Shown here: piece by piece, positions 52,895-64,000 of the stretch
Position numbering within the stretch: the stretch's first letter is position 1
Layout of the letters: every line of letters begins with the position of its first letter
Assembly (NCBI GenBank): GCA_947650365.1
Contig: CANTAL010000025.1
Coordinates: 1,984,001-2,048,000 of the forward strand
Direction: 5' to 3'
DNA length: 64,000 nt
Source of the DNA: Chamaelirium japonicum
Taxonomy: Eukaryota; Streptophyta; Magnoliopsida; Liliales; Melanthiaceae
Program-made: the position numbers and the translations under genes
The notes under the pieces: generated by a model
Told to the model about the DNA's origin: nothing
Seen by the model: only the letters and a program-made list of their open reading frames with translations
The model's database searches: none

Positions 52895-53660
52895 ATGCAT
52901 TCGCACGATCCATTCTAATTCATTCGCACGAATGTATCCATTCTAATTCATTTGCACGATCTATTTTAATTCATTCGTACGATCCATTCTAATCCATTCA
53001 TACGATCCTTTCTAATTCATTCGTACAAATGAATTAGAATGGATCGTACGAATGAATTAGAATGGATCGTACGAACAAATTAGAATGGATCGTATGAACG
53101 AATTAGAATGGATCGTACGAATGAATTAGGATGGATACATTCGAGTGAATGAATTAGAATGAATCGTACGAATGAATTAGAATGGATCGTACGAATGAAT
53201 TAGAATGGATCATACGAATGAATTAGAATACATCATGTGAATGAATTAGAATGGATCGTACGTTTGAATTAGATTGGATTGTGCGAATGAATTAGAATGG
53301 ATACATTCGTGCGAATGAATTAGAATAGATCGTATGAATGAATTAGAATGGATCGTACGAATGAATTAGAATGGATCGTACGAATGAATTAGAATAGATT
53401 TATTTGAGCGAATAAATTAGAATGGATCGTACGAATGAATTAGAATGGATCATAGGAATGAATTAGAATAGATCGTGCAAATGAATTAGAATGGATACAT
53501 TCGTGCGAATGAATTAGAATGGATCGTACGAATGAATTAGAATGGATCGTACGAATGAATTAGAATGGATACATTCGTGCGAATGAATTAGAATGGATCG
53601 TACGAATGAATTAGAATGGATCGTACGATTCATTCTAATTCATTCGTACGATCCATTCTA
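52895..53660. repeat. Higher-order unit ii, 766 bp
   Basis: Marker ATGCATTCGC is at 52895 and CGTACGTTTG at 53257. Switches fall at about 53026 (CATTCGTAC|AAATG) and 53627 (GATCGTACGATTC). The same segment type starts at 45847 and 47993 within the 2.1-kb units, so five copies exist in the window. Confidence 0.86.
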
Positions 53661-54310
53661 ATGCATTCGCACGATCCATTCTAATTCATTCGCACGAATG
53701 TATCCATTCTAATTCATTTGCACGATCTATTTTAATTCATTCGTACGATCCATTCTAATCCATTCGTACGATCAATTCTAATTCATTCGTACAAATGAAT
53801 TAGAATGGATCGTACGAATGAATTAGAATGGATCGTACGAACGAATTAGAATGGATCGTATGAACGAATTAGAATGGATCGTACGAATGAATTAGAATGG
53901 ATACATTCGAGCGAATGAATTAGAATGGATCGTACGAATGAATTACAATGGATCGTACGAATGAATTAGAATGGATCATACGAATGAATTAGAATACATC
54001 ATGTGAATGAATTAGAATGGATCGTACGTTTGAATTAGATTGGATTGTGCGAATGAATTAGAATGGATACATTCGTGCGAATGAATTAGAATAGATCGTA
54101 TGAATGAATTAGAATGGATCGTACGAATGAATTAGAATGGATCGTACGAATGAATTAGAATGGATATATTTGAGCGAATGAATTAGAATAGATCGTACGA
54201 ATAAATTAGAATGGATCAAAGGAATGAATTAGAATAGATCGTGCAAATGAAGTAGAATAGATACATTCGTGCGAATGAATTAGAATGGATCGTACGAATG
54301 AATTAGAATG
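53661..54310. repeat. Higher-order unit iii, partial
   Basis: Marker ATGCATTCGC is at 53661 and CGTACGTTTG at 54023 (766 bp after unit ii). Switch to reverse at about 53792. Homology fades at about 54310, inside the reverse block. Confidence 0.84.
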
Positions 54311-54934
54311 GTTACATTCGTGCGAATGAATTAGAATGGATCGTACGAATGAATTAGATTGGATCATACGAATGAATTAGAATGGATCGTACGAATGAAT
54401 TAGAATGGATCGTGTGAATGAATTTGAATAGATCGTACGAATGAATTTGAATGGATTGTACGAACGAATTAGAATGGATCGTATGAATGAATTAGAATGG
54501 ATCGTACGAATGGATTAGAATGGATCGTACGAATAGATCATGCGAATGAATTAGAATGGATCGTACGAATGAATTAGAATGGATCGTAGTAATGAATTAG
54601 AATGGATACATTCGAGCGAATGAATTAGAATGGATCGTACAAATGAATTAGAATGGATCGTGCGAATGAATTAGAATGAATCGTACGAATGAATTAGAAT
54701 GGATCGTACGAATGAATTGGAATGGATACATTTGTACGAATAAAATAGAATGGATTGTACGAATGAATTAGAATGGTTACATTCTTGCGAATAAATTAGA
54801 ATGGATCATATATTCATGCAAATAAATTAGAATGGATCATACGAATTAATTAGAATGGATCGTGCGAATGAATTAGAATGAATCGTACGAATGCATTAGA
54901 ATGGATCGTACGAATGAATTAGAATGAATCGTAC
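54311..54934 (-). repeat. Satellite block 53 (right part), reverse
   Basis: Reverse monomers after the end of unit iii. A compressed unit (GGATCATATATTCATGC) lies near 54805-54825. The block ends AATCGTACGATCC. Confidence 0.84.
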
Positions 54935-55080
54935 GATCCATTCTAATTCATTTGTACGATCCATTCTAATTCATTCGCAGGATCCATTCTAATTCATTCG
55001 TATGATCCATTCTAATTCATTCGTATGATCAATTCTATTTCATTCGTACAATCCATTCTAATTCAGTCGTATGAATGTAT
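54935..55080 (+). repeat. Satellite block 54, forward (146-bp flip)
   Basis: Six forward monomers ending CGAATG-type TATCATACGAATG, the same switch string as at 7853. Confidence 0.83.
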
Positions 55081-55724
55081 CATACGAATGAATTAGAATG
55101 GATCATGCGAATGAATTAAAATAGATCGTACAAATGAATTGGAATGGATCGTATGAATGAATTAGAATACATCATGTGAATGTATTAGAATGGATCGTAC
55201 GTTCAAATTAGATTGGACTGTGCGAATGAATTAGAATAGATCGTATGAATGAATTAGAATAGATCGTACGAATGAATTAGAATGGATACATTTGCACGAA
55301 TGAATTAGAATGGATCGTACGAATAAATTAGAATGGATCGTACGAATGAATTAGAATGGATAGTGCGAATGAATTAGAATGGATCGTACGAATGAATTAG
55401 AATGGATCATATGAATGAATTAGAATCGATCGTGCGAATGAATTAGAATGCATCGTACGAATGAATTAGAATGGATACATTTGTGCGATGAATAAGAATG
55501 GAGCGTACGAATGAATTAGAGTTGAGCGTACGAATGAACTAGAATGGATACATTCGTGCGAATGAATTAGAATGGATCATATGAAAGAATTAGAATGGAT
55601 TGTGCGAACGAATTAGAATGGATCGTATGAACGAATTAGAATGGATCGTACGAAGGAATTAGAATGGATCATATGAACGAATTAGAATGGATCGTACGAA
55701 TGAATCAGAATGGATACATTCGTA
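55081..55724 (-). repeat. Satellite block 55, reverse
   Basis: Reverse monomers with a degenerate copy of the CATCATGTG / CGTACGTTC marker pair near 55170-55200 and the GCGATGAATAAGAATGGAGC pair near 55485-55520. The block ends ACATTCGTACGATCC. Confidence 0.84.
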
Positions 55725-55769
55725 CGATCCATTCTAATTCATTCGTACGATCCATTCTAATTCGTTCAA
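55725..55769 (+). repeat. Satellite block 56, forward (45-bp flip)
   Basis: Only two forward monomers, between two reverse blocks. This is the shortest oriented block I can resolve. Confidence 0.8.
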
Positions 55770-55851
55770 TACATTCGTGCGAATGAATTAGAATGGATCG
55801 TAGGAATGAATTAGAATGGATCGTACGAATGGATTAAAATGGATACATTCA
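55770..55851 (-). repeat. Satellite block 57, reverse (82-bp flip, copy 2)
   Basis: Matches 41171-41253 and its flanks: enters at ATACATTCGTGCG, contains GAATGGATTAAAATGG, and leaves at GATACATTCATACGATCC. Confidence 0.86.
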
Positions 55852-56228
55852 TACGATCCATTCTAATTCATTCGTACGATCCATTCTAATTCATTCGCAC
55901 GATCCATTATAATTTATTCGTACGATCCATTCTAATCCATTCGTATGATCCATTCTAATTCATTCGTATGATCCATTCTTATTCATTCGTACGATCCATT
56001 CAAATTCATTCGCATGATCCATTCTAATTTATTCGTACGATCCATTCTAATCCATTCGTACGATCCATTCTAATTCATTCTCACAAATGTAACCTTTCTA
56101 ATTCATTTGTACGATCCATTCTAATTCATTCGTACGATCCATTCTAATTTATTCGTACGATCCATTCTAATTCATTCGTACGATCCATTATAATTCATCG
56201 CACGAATCTTTTTTAATTCATTCGCATG
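55852..56228 (+). repeat. Satellite block 58, forward
   Basis: Forward monomers, ending with the shortened ATTCATCGCACGAATC unit that also precedes the switch at 34352. Confidence 0.84.
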
Positions 56229-56781
56229 AATGAATTAGAATGGATACATTCATACGAATGAATTAGAACGGATTCGTGCGATGAATTAGAATGGATACAT
56301 TCATGTGAATGAATTAGAATAGATCGTGCGAATGAATTAGAATGGATCGTACGAATGAATTAAAATGGATATATTTGAACGAATAAATTAGAATGGATCG
56401 TACGAATGATTTAGAATGGATACATTTGTGCGAATTAATTAGAATGGATCATACGAATAAATTAGAATGGATCGTGCGAATGAATTAGAATGGATCGTAC
56501 GAATGAACTAGAATGGATCCACCGAATGAGTTAGAATGGATCATACGAATGAATTAGAATGAATCGTGCGAAAGAATTTGAATGGATCGTTCGAATGAAT
56601 TAGAATGGATTGTACGAATGGATTAGAATGGATCGTACGAATGAATTAGAATGGATCATACAAATGAATTAGAAAGGTTACATTCGTGAGAATGAATTAG
56701 AATGGATCGTACGAATGAATTAGAATGGATCATGCGAATGAATTTGAATGGATCGTACGAATGAATTAGAATGGATCGTAC
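56229..56781 (-). repeat. Satellite block 59, reverse
   Basis: It begins with GAACGGATTCGTGCGATGAATT units like those at 34353. A GGATCCACCGAATGAG unit lies near 56515. The block ends GGATCGTACGATCC. Confidence 0.85.
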
Positions 56782-59414
56782 GATCCATTTTAATTCATTC
56801 TCACAAATGTATCCATTCTAATTCATTCGTATGATCCATTCTAATTCATTCGCACGATCCATTCTAATTCATTCACACGAATATATCCATTCTAATTCAT
56901 TCGTACGATCTATTCTAATTCATTCGTACGATCCATTCGAATTCATTCGCACGATCCAGTCTAATTCATTCGTACGATCCATTCTAATTCATTCGTACGA
57001 TCTATTCTAATTCATTCGCACGAATGTAACCATTCTAATTCATTCGTACGATTCATTCTAATCCATTCGTATGAGCTATTCTAATTCATTCGTACGATCC
57101 ATTCTATTCATTCGTACGATCCATTGTAATTCATTCATACAATCCATTCAGATTCATTCGCACAAATGTATCAATTCAAATTCATTCGTACGATCTTTTC
57201 TAATTAATTCACATGATCCATTTTAATTCATTCTCACGAATGTAACCTTTCTAATTCATTTGTACGATCTATTCTAATTCATTCGTACGATCCATTCTAA
57301 TCCATTCGTACGATCCATTCTAATCCATTCGTACGATCCATTCTAATTCATTCTCACAAATGTAACCTTTCTAATTCATTTGTACGATCCATTCTAATTC
57401 ATTCGTACGATCCATTCTAATCCATTCGTATGATCCATTCTAATCCATTCGTACGATCCATTCTAATTCATTCGCACGAATGTAACCATTCTAATTTATT
57501 GGTACGATCCATTCTAAATCATTCCTACGATCCATTCTAATCCATTCGCACGAATGTATCCATTCTAATTCATTTGCACGATCCATTCTAATTCATTCCT
57601 ATGATCCATTCTAATTCGTTCGTACGATCCATTCTAATCCATTCGTACGATCCATTCTAATCCATTCGTACGATCTATTCTAATCCATTCGTACGATCCG
57701 TTCTAATTCATTCTCACAAATGTCCCCTTTCTAATTCATTTGTAAGATCCATTCTAATTCATTCGTACGATCCATTCTAATCCATTCATACGACCATTCT
57801 AATCCATTCGTACGATCCATTCTAATTCATTCGCACGAACATAACCATTCTAATTCATTCGTACGATCCATTCTAATTCATTCATATAATCCATTCTAAT
57901 AAATTCGCACTAATGTATCCATTCTAATTAATTTGTACGACCCATTCAAATTCATTCGTATGATCCATTCTTATTCATTCGCACGATCCAGTGTAATTGA
58001 TTCGCACGATCCAGTCTTATTGATTCGCACGATCCAGTCTAATTGATTCGCACGAATGTATCCATTCTAATTCATTCGTACGATCCATTCTAATTCATTA
58101 ATATGATCCATTCTAATTCATTCGTACGATCCATTCTAATTCATATGCACAAATGTATCCATTCTAATTCATTTGCACGATCCATTCTAATTCATTCCTA
58201 TGATCTATTCTAATTCATTCGTACGATCCATTCTAATTCATTCGCTCGAATGTATCCATTCTAATTCATTCGAACGATCCATTCTAATTCCTTCATACGA
58301 TCCATTCTAATTCGTTCGTACGATCCATTCTAATTCGTTCGTACGATCCATTCTAATTCATTCGTATGATCCATTCTAATTCATTCCTACGATCTATTCT
58401 AATTCATACGTATGATCCATTCTAATTCATTCCAACGATCTATTTTAATTCATTCGCTCGAATGTATCCATTCTAATTCATTCGTTCGATCCATTCTAAT
58501 TCATTCGTACGATCCATTCTAATTCATTCGCTCGAATGTATCCATTCTAATTCATTCGTACGATCCATTCTAATTCATTCGTACGATCCATTCTAATTCA
58601 TTCGCACGATCCATTCTAATTCATTCCTATGATCCATTCTAATTCATTCGCACGAATGTAACCATTCTAATTCATTCGTACGATCCATTCTAATTCATTC
58701 CTACGATCCATTCTAATTCATTCGCACGAATGTATCCATTCTTATTCATTTGCACGATCCATTCTAATTCATTCCTATGATCCATTCTAAATCATTCGTA
58801 CGATCCATGCTAATTCATTCACTCGAATGTATCCATTCTAATTCATTCGTACGATCCATTCTAATTCATTCATACGATCCATTCTAATTCATTCTCCCGA
58901 ATATAACCTTTCTAATTCATTTGTATGATCCATTCTAATTCATTCGTACGATCCATTCTAATCCATTCGTACGATCCATTCTAATCCATTCGTACGATCC
59001 ATTGTAATTCATTCGCTCGAATGTATCCATTCTAATTCATTCGTACGATCCATTCGAATTCGTTCGTACGATCCATTCTAATTCGTTCGTACGATCAATT
59101 CTAATTCATTCGTACGATCCATTCTAATTCGTTCATACGATCCATTCTAATTCGTTCGAACGATCCATTCTAATTCATTCGTACGATCCATTCTAATTCG
59201 TACGATCCATTCTAATTCGTTCATACGATCCATTCTAATTCGTTCGTACGATCCATTCTAATCCATTCGTACGATCCATTCTAATTCGTTCGTACAATCC
59301 ATTCTAATTCATTCGCTCGAATGTATCCATTCTAATTCATTCGTACGATCCATTCTAATTCGTTCATACGATCCATTCTAATTCGTTCGTACGATCCATT
59401 CTAATTCGTTCGTA
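56782..59414 (+). repeat. Satellite block 60, forward
   Basis: Long forward block. The CATTCAGATTC marker lies near 57145. Units with CCAGTNTAATTGATTCGCACG are locally amplified three times at about 57980-58045. TTCGTTC units dominate from about 59045 to the end. The block ends GTTCGTAC|GAATG, with arms of about 53 nt and about 5 mismatches. Confidence 0.87.
59045..59414 (+). repeat. Amplified TTCGTTC subfamily
   Basis: Most monomers here read TAATTCGTTCGTACGATCC or its CATACG form, which adds a third CpG to the unit. Elsewhere this variant appears singly or in runs of two to four. Confidence 0.82.
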
Positions 59415-59921
59415 CGAATGAATTAGAATGGATCGTACGAATGGATTAGAATGGATCGTACGAATGAATTAGAATGGATCGTACGAATGAATTAGAATAG
59501 ATACATTCGTGCAAATGAATTAGAATGGATCGTACGAATGAATTAGAATGAATCTTGCAAATGAATTAGAATGGATCGTACGAATGAATTAGAATGGATC
59601 GTACGAATGAATTAGAATGGATTGTGCGAATGAATTAGAATGGATCGTGCGAATAAATTAGAATGGATACATTTGTGCGAATGAGTTAGAATGAATCATA
59701 ATAATGAATTAGAATGGATCGTACGAATGAATTAGAATGGATACATTCGAGCGAATAAAATAGAGTAGATCGTAGGAATGAATTAGAATGGATCATACGA
59801 ATGAATTAGAATGGATCGTGCGAATGAATTAGAATGGATTGTACGAATGAATTACAATGGATACATTCGTGCGAATGAATTAGAATGGATCGGACGAATG
59901 AATTAGAATGGATCGTACGAT
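59415..59921 (-). repeat. Satellite block 61, reverse
   Basis: Reverse monomers. The last part (GATCGGACG, then GATCGTACGATTC and a CATTCTAATGC unit) repeats the arrangement at 9215-9290 and 3235-3310. Confidence 0.86.
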
Positions 59922-60838
59922 TCATTCTAATTCATTCGTACGATCCATTCTAATGCATTCGTACGATTCATTCTAATTCATTCGCACGATCCTTTCTAAT
60001 TCATTCGTACGATCTATTCTTATTTATTCATACGATCCATTCTAATTCATTCGCACAATTCATTCTAATTCATTTGTACGATCCATTCTAATTCATTCGT
60101 ATGATCCATTCTAACTCATTCGGTGGATACATTCTAATTCATTCGTTCGATCCATTCTAATTCATTCGCACGATCCATTCTAATTTATTCGTATGATCCA
60201 TTCTAATTCATTCGTACGATCTATTCAAATTCATTCGCACGAATGTAACAATTCTAATTTATTCGTACGATTCATTTTAATTCATTCGTATAAGCTATTC
60301 TAATTCATTCGTACGATCCATTCTAATTCATTCGTACGATCCATTGTAATTTATTCATACAATCCATTCAGATTCATTCGCACAAATGTATCCATTCAAA
60401 TTCATTCGTATGATCCATTCTAATTAATTCGCACGATCCATTCTAATTCAGTCGTATGAATGTATCAATTTAATTCATTCGTACGATCCATTCTAATTCA
60501 TTCGTACGATCTAATTCATTCGTATGATCCATTCTAATTCATTCGTACGATCGATTCTAATTCATTCGCACGATCCATTCTAATTTATTCGTACGATCCA
60601 TTTTAATTCATTCGTATGATCCATTATAATTTATTCGTTCAAATATAACCATTCTAATTCATTCGTACGATCCATTCTAATTCATTCGCACGATCCATTC
60701 TAATTCATTCGCACGAATGTATCCATTCTAATTCATTTGCACGATCCATTCTAATTCATTCCTATGATCTATTCTAATTCATTCACACAATCCATTCTAA
60801 TTCATTCGCACGAATGTATCCATTCTAATTCATTCGTG
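59922..60838 (+). repeat. Satellite block 62, forward
   Basis: Forward monomers with a GGTGG unit at 60122, CATTCAGATTC near 60366 and AGTCGTATGAATG near 60450. The short CGATCTAATTC unit that follows is also found after this marker near 6770, 7090 and 18585. Confidence 0.86.
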
Positions 60839-61211
60839 CGATGCATAAGAATGGATCGTGCAAATGAATTAGAATGGATCATAGAAATGAATTAGAATGG
60901 ATCGTGCAAATGAATTAGAATGGATATATTTGTGCGAATGAATTAGAATGGATCGTAGGAATTAATTAGAATGGATCGTACGAATGAATTAGAATGGTTA
61001 CATTCTAATTCATTCGTATGCTCCATTCTTTTTCATCGCACAAATGTATCCATTCTAATTTATTTGTACGATCCATTCTAATTCATTCATACGATCCATT
61101 CTAATTCCTTCCTATGATCCATTCTAATTCATTCGTACGATCCATTCTAATTCATTCACACAATCCATTCAAATTCATTCGCACGAATGTATCCATTCTA
61201 ATTCATTCGTG
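60839..61211. repeat. 373-bp duplication, copy 1 (flip plus forward segment)
   Basis: Reverse to about 60999, then forward after GGTTACATTCTAATTC. ATGCATAAGAATGG at 60841 corresponds to ATGAATAAGAATGG at 61214, a 373-bp spacing. The forward part includes the odd unit CTCCATTC.TTTTCATCGCACAAATG near 61020-61045. Confidence 0.84.
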
Positions 61212-61540
61212 TGATGAATAAGAATGGATCGTGCAAATGAATTAGAATGGATCATAGAAATGAATTAGAATGGATCGTGCAAATGAATTAGAATGGATAC
61301 ATTCGTGCGAATAAATTAGAATGGATCTTTGGAATAAATTAGAATGGATCGTACGAATGAATTAGAATGGTTACATTCTAATTCATTCGTACGCTCCATT
61401 CTTATTCATCGCACAAATGTAGCCATTCTAATTCATTTGTACGATCCATTCTAATTTATTCGTACGATCCATTCTAATTCATTCCTATGATCCATTCTAA
61501 TTCATTCGTACGATCCATTCTAATTCATTCGCTCGAATGT
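61212..61540. repeat. 373-bp duplication, copy 2
   Basis: Same order as copy 1: reverse to about 61374, GGTTACATTCTAATTC switch, CTCCATTCTTATTCATCGC unit near 61395. Similarity fades near 61540. Confidence 0.83.
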
Positions 61541-63303
61541 ATCCATTCTAATTCTTTCGTACGATCCATTCTAATTCGTTCATTCGATCCATTCTAATTC
61601 GTTCGTACAATCTATTCTAATTCATTCGTACGATCCATTCTAATTCGTTCGTATGATTCATTCTAATTCATTCGTACGATCTATTCTAATTCATTCACAT
61701 GATCCATTCTAATTCATTCGTACGATCCATTCTAATTTATTCATACAATCTATTCAAATTCATTCGTACAATGCAATCTAATTCATTCGCACAATTGTAT
61801 CTATTCTAATTCATTAGTACAATGCGTTCTAATCCATTCGTACGATCCATTCTAATCCATTCGTACGATTCATTCTAATTCATTCGCATGATAAATTCTA
61901 ATTCATTCGTACGATCCATTCTAATTCATTCGTACAATCAATTCTAATCCATTCGTATGATCAATTCTAATTCATTCGCACGATCCATTCGAATTCATTC
62001 TCACGAATGTAACCTTTCTAATTCATTTGTACGATCCATTCTAATTCATTCGCTCGAATGTATCCATTCTATTTCATTCGTACGATCCATTCTAATCCAT
62101 TCGTACGATTCATTCTAAACCATTCGTACGATCCATTCGAATTCATTCGCACGAATGTAACCATTCTAATTCATTCATACGATCCATTTTAATTCATTCG
62201 CACAATCCATTCTAATTCATTCGTACGATCCATTCTAATCCATTCGTACGATCCATTCTAATTCATTCGTACAATCTATTCTAATTCATTCTCACAAATG
62301 TAACCTTTCTAATTCATTTGTACGATCCATTCTAATCCATTCGTACGATCCATTCTAATCCATTCGTACGATCCATTCTAATTCATTCGCACGAATGTAA
62401 CCATTCTAATTCATTCATACGATCCATGCTAATTCATTCCTACGATCCATTCTAATTCATTCGCACGAATGTATCCATTCTAATTCATTTGAACGATCCA
62501 TTCTAATTCATTCCTATGATCCATTATAATTCATTCGTACGATCCATTCTAATTCATTCGCTCGAATGTATCCATTCTAATTCATTCGTAAGATCCATTC
62601 TAATTCGTTCATACGATCCATTCTAATTCGTTCGTACGATCTATTCTAATTCATTCGTACGATCCATTCTAATTTAGTCGTACGATCCATTCTAATTCAT
62701 TCGCACGATCCATTCTAATTCATTCGCACAAATGTATCCATTCTAATTCATTCGTACGATCCATTCTAATTCATTCGTACGATCCATTCTAATTCATTCG
62801 CACAAATGTAACCTTTCTAATTCATTTATATGATCCATTCTAATTCATTCGTACGATCCATTCTAATCCATTCGTATGATCCATTCGTACGATCCATTCA
62901 AATCCATTCGTACGATCCATTCTAATCCATTCGTACGATCAATTCTAATCCATTCGTACGATCCATTCTAATTCATTCGCAAGATCCATTCTAATTCATT
63001 CGTACGATCCATTCTAATTCATTTGTATGATCCATTGTATTTCATTCGTATGATCCATTCTAATTCATTCGTACGATCCATTCTAATTCATTCGGTGGAT
63101 CCATTCTAATTCATTCGTACGATCCATTCTAATTCATTCGCACGATCCATTCTAATTTATTCGTACGATCCATTCTAATTCATTTGTACGATCTATTCTA
63201 ATTCATTCGCATGATCCATTCTAATTCATTCATACGATCCATTCTAATTCATTCGCACGATCCATTCTAATTCATTCGCACGATCCATTCTAATTGATTT
63301 GTA
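61541..63303 (+). repeat. Satellite block 66 (right part), forward
   Basis: Forward monomers. ATGCAATC and ATGCGTTC marker units lie near 61780 and 61815, a shortened unit (TATGATCCATTCGTACG) near 62875, and a GGTGG unit at 63094. The block ends GATTTGTAC|GAATGCATTAG. Confidence 0.87.
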
Positions 63304-63420
63304 CGAATGCATTAGAATGGATCGTACGAATGGATCATACGAATGAATTAGAATGGATCGTACGAACGAATTAGAATGGATCGTATGAATGAATTAAAAT
63401 GGATCGTACGAATGAATTAG
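63304..63420 (-). repeat. Satellite block 67, reverse, end of array
   Basis: About five reverse monomers, one shortened (GAATGGATCATACG near 63330). The last is cut after GAATGAATTAG by the sequence starting at 63421. Confidence 0.87.
63416..63420. repeat. Candidate left target-site duplication (ATTAG)
   Basis: If 63421 is an LTR start, ATTAG should recur just after the element's far end, which is outside the window. It cannot be confirmed here. Confidence 0.35.
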
Positions 63421-63806
63421 TGTGGGGGAAAATCTTCGTGCCGACCTGAAGACTTCGCAGCACCAGTCAATTGAAGTTGAAGTTGACGTCGAAGATCGTT
63501 GGTCGATCTGTTGATTGAAGTTGCAGCGTTTGATATGCAAATAGAGAGAGATACAATCAGAGATTTGACACGAGAGATATGATCTCGGAGTTCAGCCGAA
63601 GCCTACGTCTCCGTGCTATAGGGAGCAACCCGAATTCATTATCACTTATGTCAAAGTGATCTCGACAGGCCGAGTATCACTAGAAACCCTCTAATCTCTT
63701 TAAAGGAGAGAAGAAGATCAAAGAGAGATGGTAAATGGGGAGTTGGAAATCCCAGAGCTCTGGTTTTAGAATTGAGGGTTCGATCTTTTTACATTCGAAG
63801 GCTCTG

Positions 63807-63816
63807 CTATTTATAG
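63807..63816. promoter_or_regulatory. TATA-like box in terminal LTR-like sequence
   Basis: CTATTTATAG, or CTATAAATAG on the reverse strand, within GCTCTG...GATTCC. If forward, transcription would start near 63840 in the GC-rich part; if reverse, near 63780, heading for the satellite. Confidence 0.4.
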
Positions 63817-63927
63817 GATTCCCGGGGAGGAATTCCGGGGCAAATGGCGGTTTTTTGCTGTCGTATTTGGGGATTCTTCAGGTAAAGCTGGCAGGCCCCG
63901 CTACCGTCTTCTGGGGGATTCTACTGG

Positions 63928-64000
63928 CTCGTGGGCCTACCGGGCAGGGCCAGTGGGTCTCGCGGTGGTCCTCGTGGGCCCACCCGGCAGGGTCGGTGGG
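63928..64000 (+). repeat. GC-rich imperfect direct repeat, 43-bp period
   Basis: CTCGTGGGCC followed by a CCGGCAGGG-like stretch occurs at 63928 and 63971. Only two copies are visible before the window ends. Confidence 0.7.

Larger units (their letters stand above)
31493..63420. repeat. Right arm of 23/28-bp satellite array
   Basis: This is the same satellite family as the left arm, resuming in mid-monomer after the solo LTR. It differs in architecture: right of about 44.2 kb the direction changes on average every 0.6 kb and multi-monomer segments are duplicated in tandem. No unique sequence of more than a few bases was seen between 31493 and 63420. The array ends at the LTR-like sequence beginning at 63421. 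Confidence 0.97.
63421..64000. mobile_element. LTR-like retrotransposon end, partial (runs off window)
   Basis: The satellite ends abruptly at TGTGGGGGAAAATCTTCG, a start typical of plant LTRs (TG plus a G run, as in the solo LTR at 30279). The 580 bp seen have no long open frame and no satellite. A TATA-like CTATTTATAG lies at 63807-63816. It reads almost the same on both strands (CTATAAATAG in reverse), so direction is undecided. The last 150 bp are GC-rich. It could be a solo LTR, the edge of a full element, or another kind of insertion; the missing far end would decide. Family not recognised. Confidence 0.55.

Noticed and set aside
1-63420. Human-type satellite II/III because of repeated CATTC
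   Set aside because: CATTC occurs only twice per unit in a fixed 23-bp register with TAATT and GTACGATC. It is not a (CATTC)n array, and the inserted elements look plant-like.
1-63420. Telomeric or interstitial telomeric DNA
   Set aside because: No TTTAGGG or TTAGGG runs were seen on either strand.
63421-64000. Protein-coding exon at the right edge
   Set aside because: I saw no long open frame or recognisable protein motif, and the TG start at the satellite border fits an LTR better.

Overview
This window looks like plant nuclear heterochromatin. About 62.2 of the 64 kb is one family of short tandem repeat, and I see no protein-coding gene, rRNA or tRNA. The plant assignment rests on two GC-richer islands with the start, end and internal signals of plant LTR retrotransposons. 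I cannot name the species. No homology search was possible, so family names are by resemblance only.

Repeat unit. The basic monomer is 23 bp: a 10-bp half CATTCTAATT joined to a 13-bp half CATTCGTACGATC. The pentamer CATTC occurs in both halves, and the second half carries the 8-bp palindrome TCGTACGA. A 28-bp variant has five extra bases (AATGT, e.g. GCACGAATGTATC) and is interspersed among the 23-mers. In this answer '+' means a block reading CATTCTAATT on the given strand and '-' means a block reading GAATGAATTAG, its reverse complement.

Layout. The array runs from 1 to 30278 and from 31493 to 63420. I read about 67 head-to-tail blocks, about 34 '+' and 33 '-', with about 65 changes of direction; roughly a third of the satellite is '-'. 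Block ends are accurate to about 5 bp. Left of about 44.2 kb the blocks are long (mean about 1.3 kb). Right of it they are short (mean about 0.6 kb), and the array is built of higher-order duplications: three units of about 2.1 kb (44337-50060) and three of about 0.7 kb (52221-54310). Many switches sit exactly on the TCGTACGA palindrome of the monomer, making long inverted repeats.

Insertions. At 30279-31492 a 1214-bp solo LTR (TG...CA ends, 5-bp target duplication TAACC on both sides, TATA box, no internal region) interrupts a 28-bp monomer. At 63421 the array stops at a second LTR-like sequence starting TGTGGGGG, which runs off the window.

How it works together. Nothing here forms an operon or pathway. 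The window shows a satellite evolving by amplification, local inversion, segmental duplication and retrotransposon insertion followed by LTR-LTR recombination. Its variants are concentrated at the CpG sites of the monomer, as expected for methylated, silenced chromatin. The short open frames are by-products of the repeat phase, not genes.
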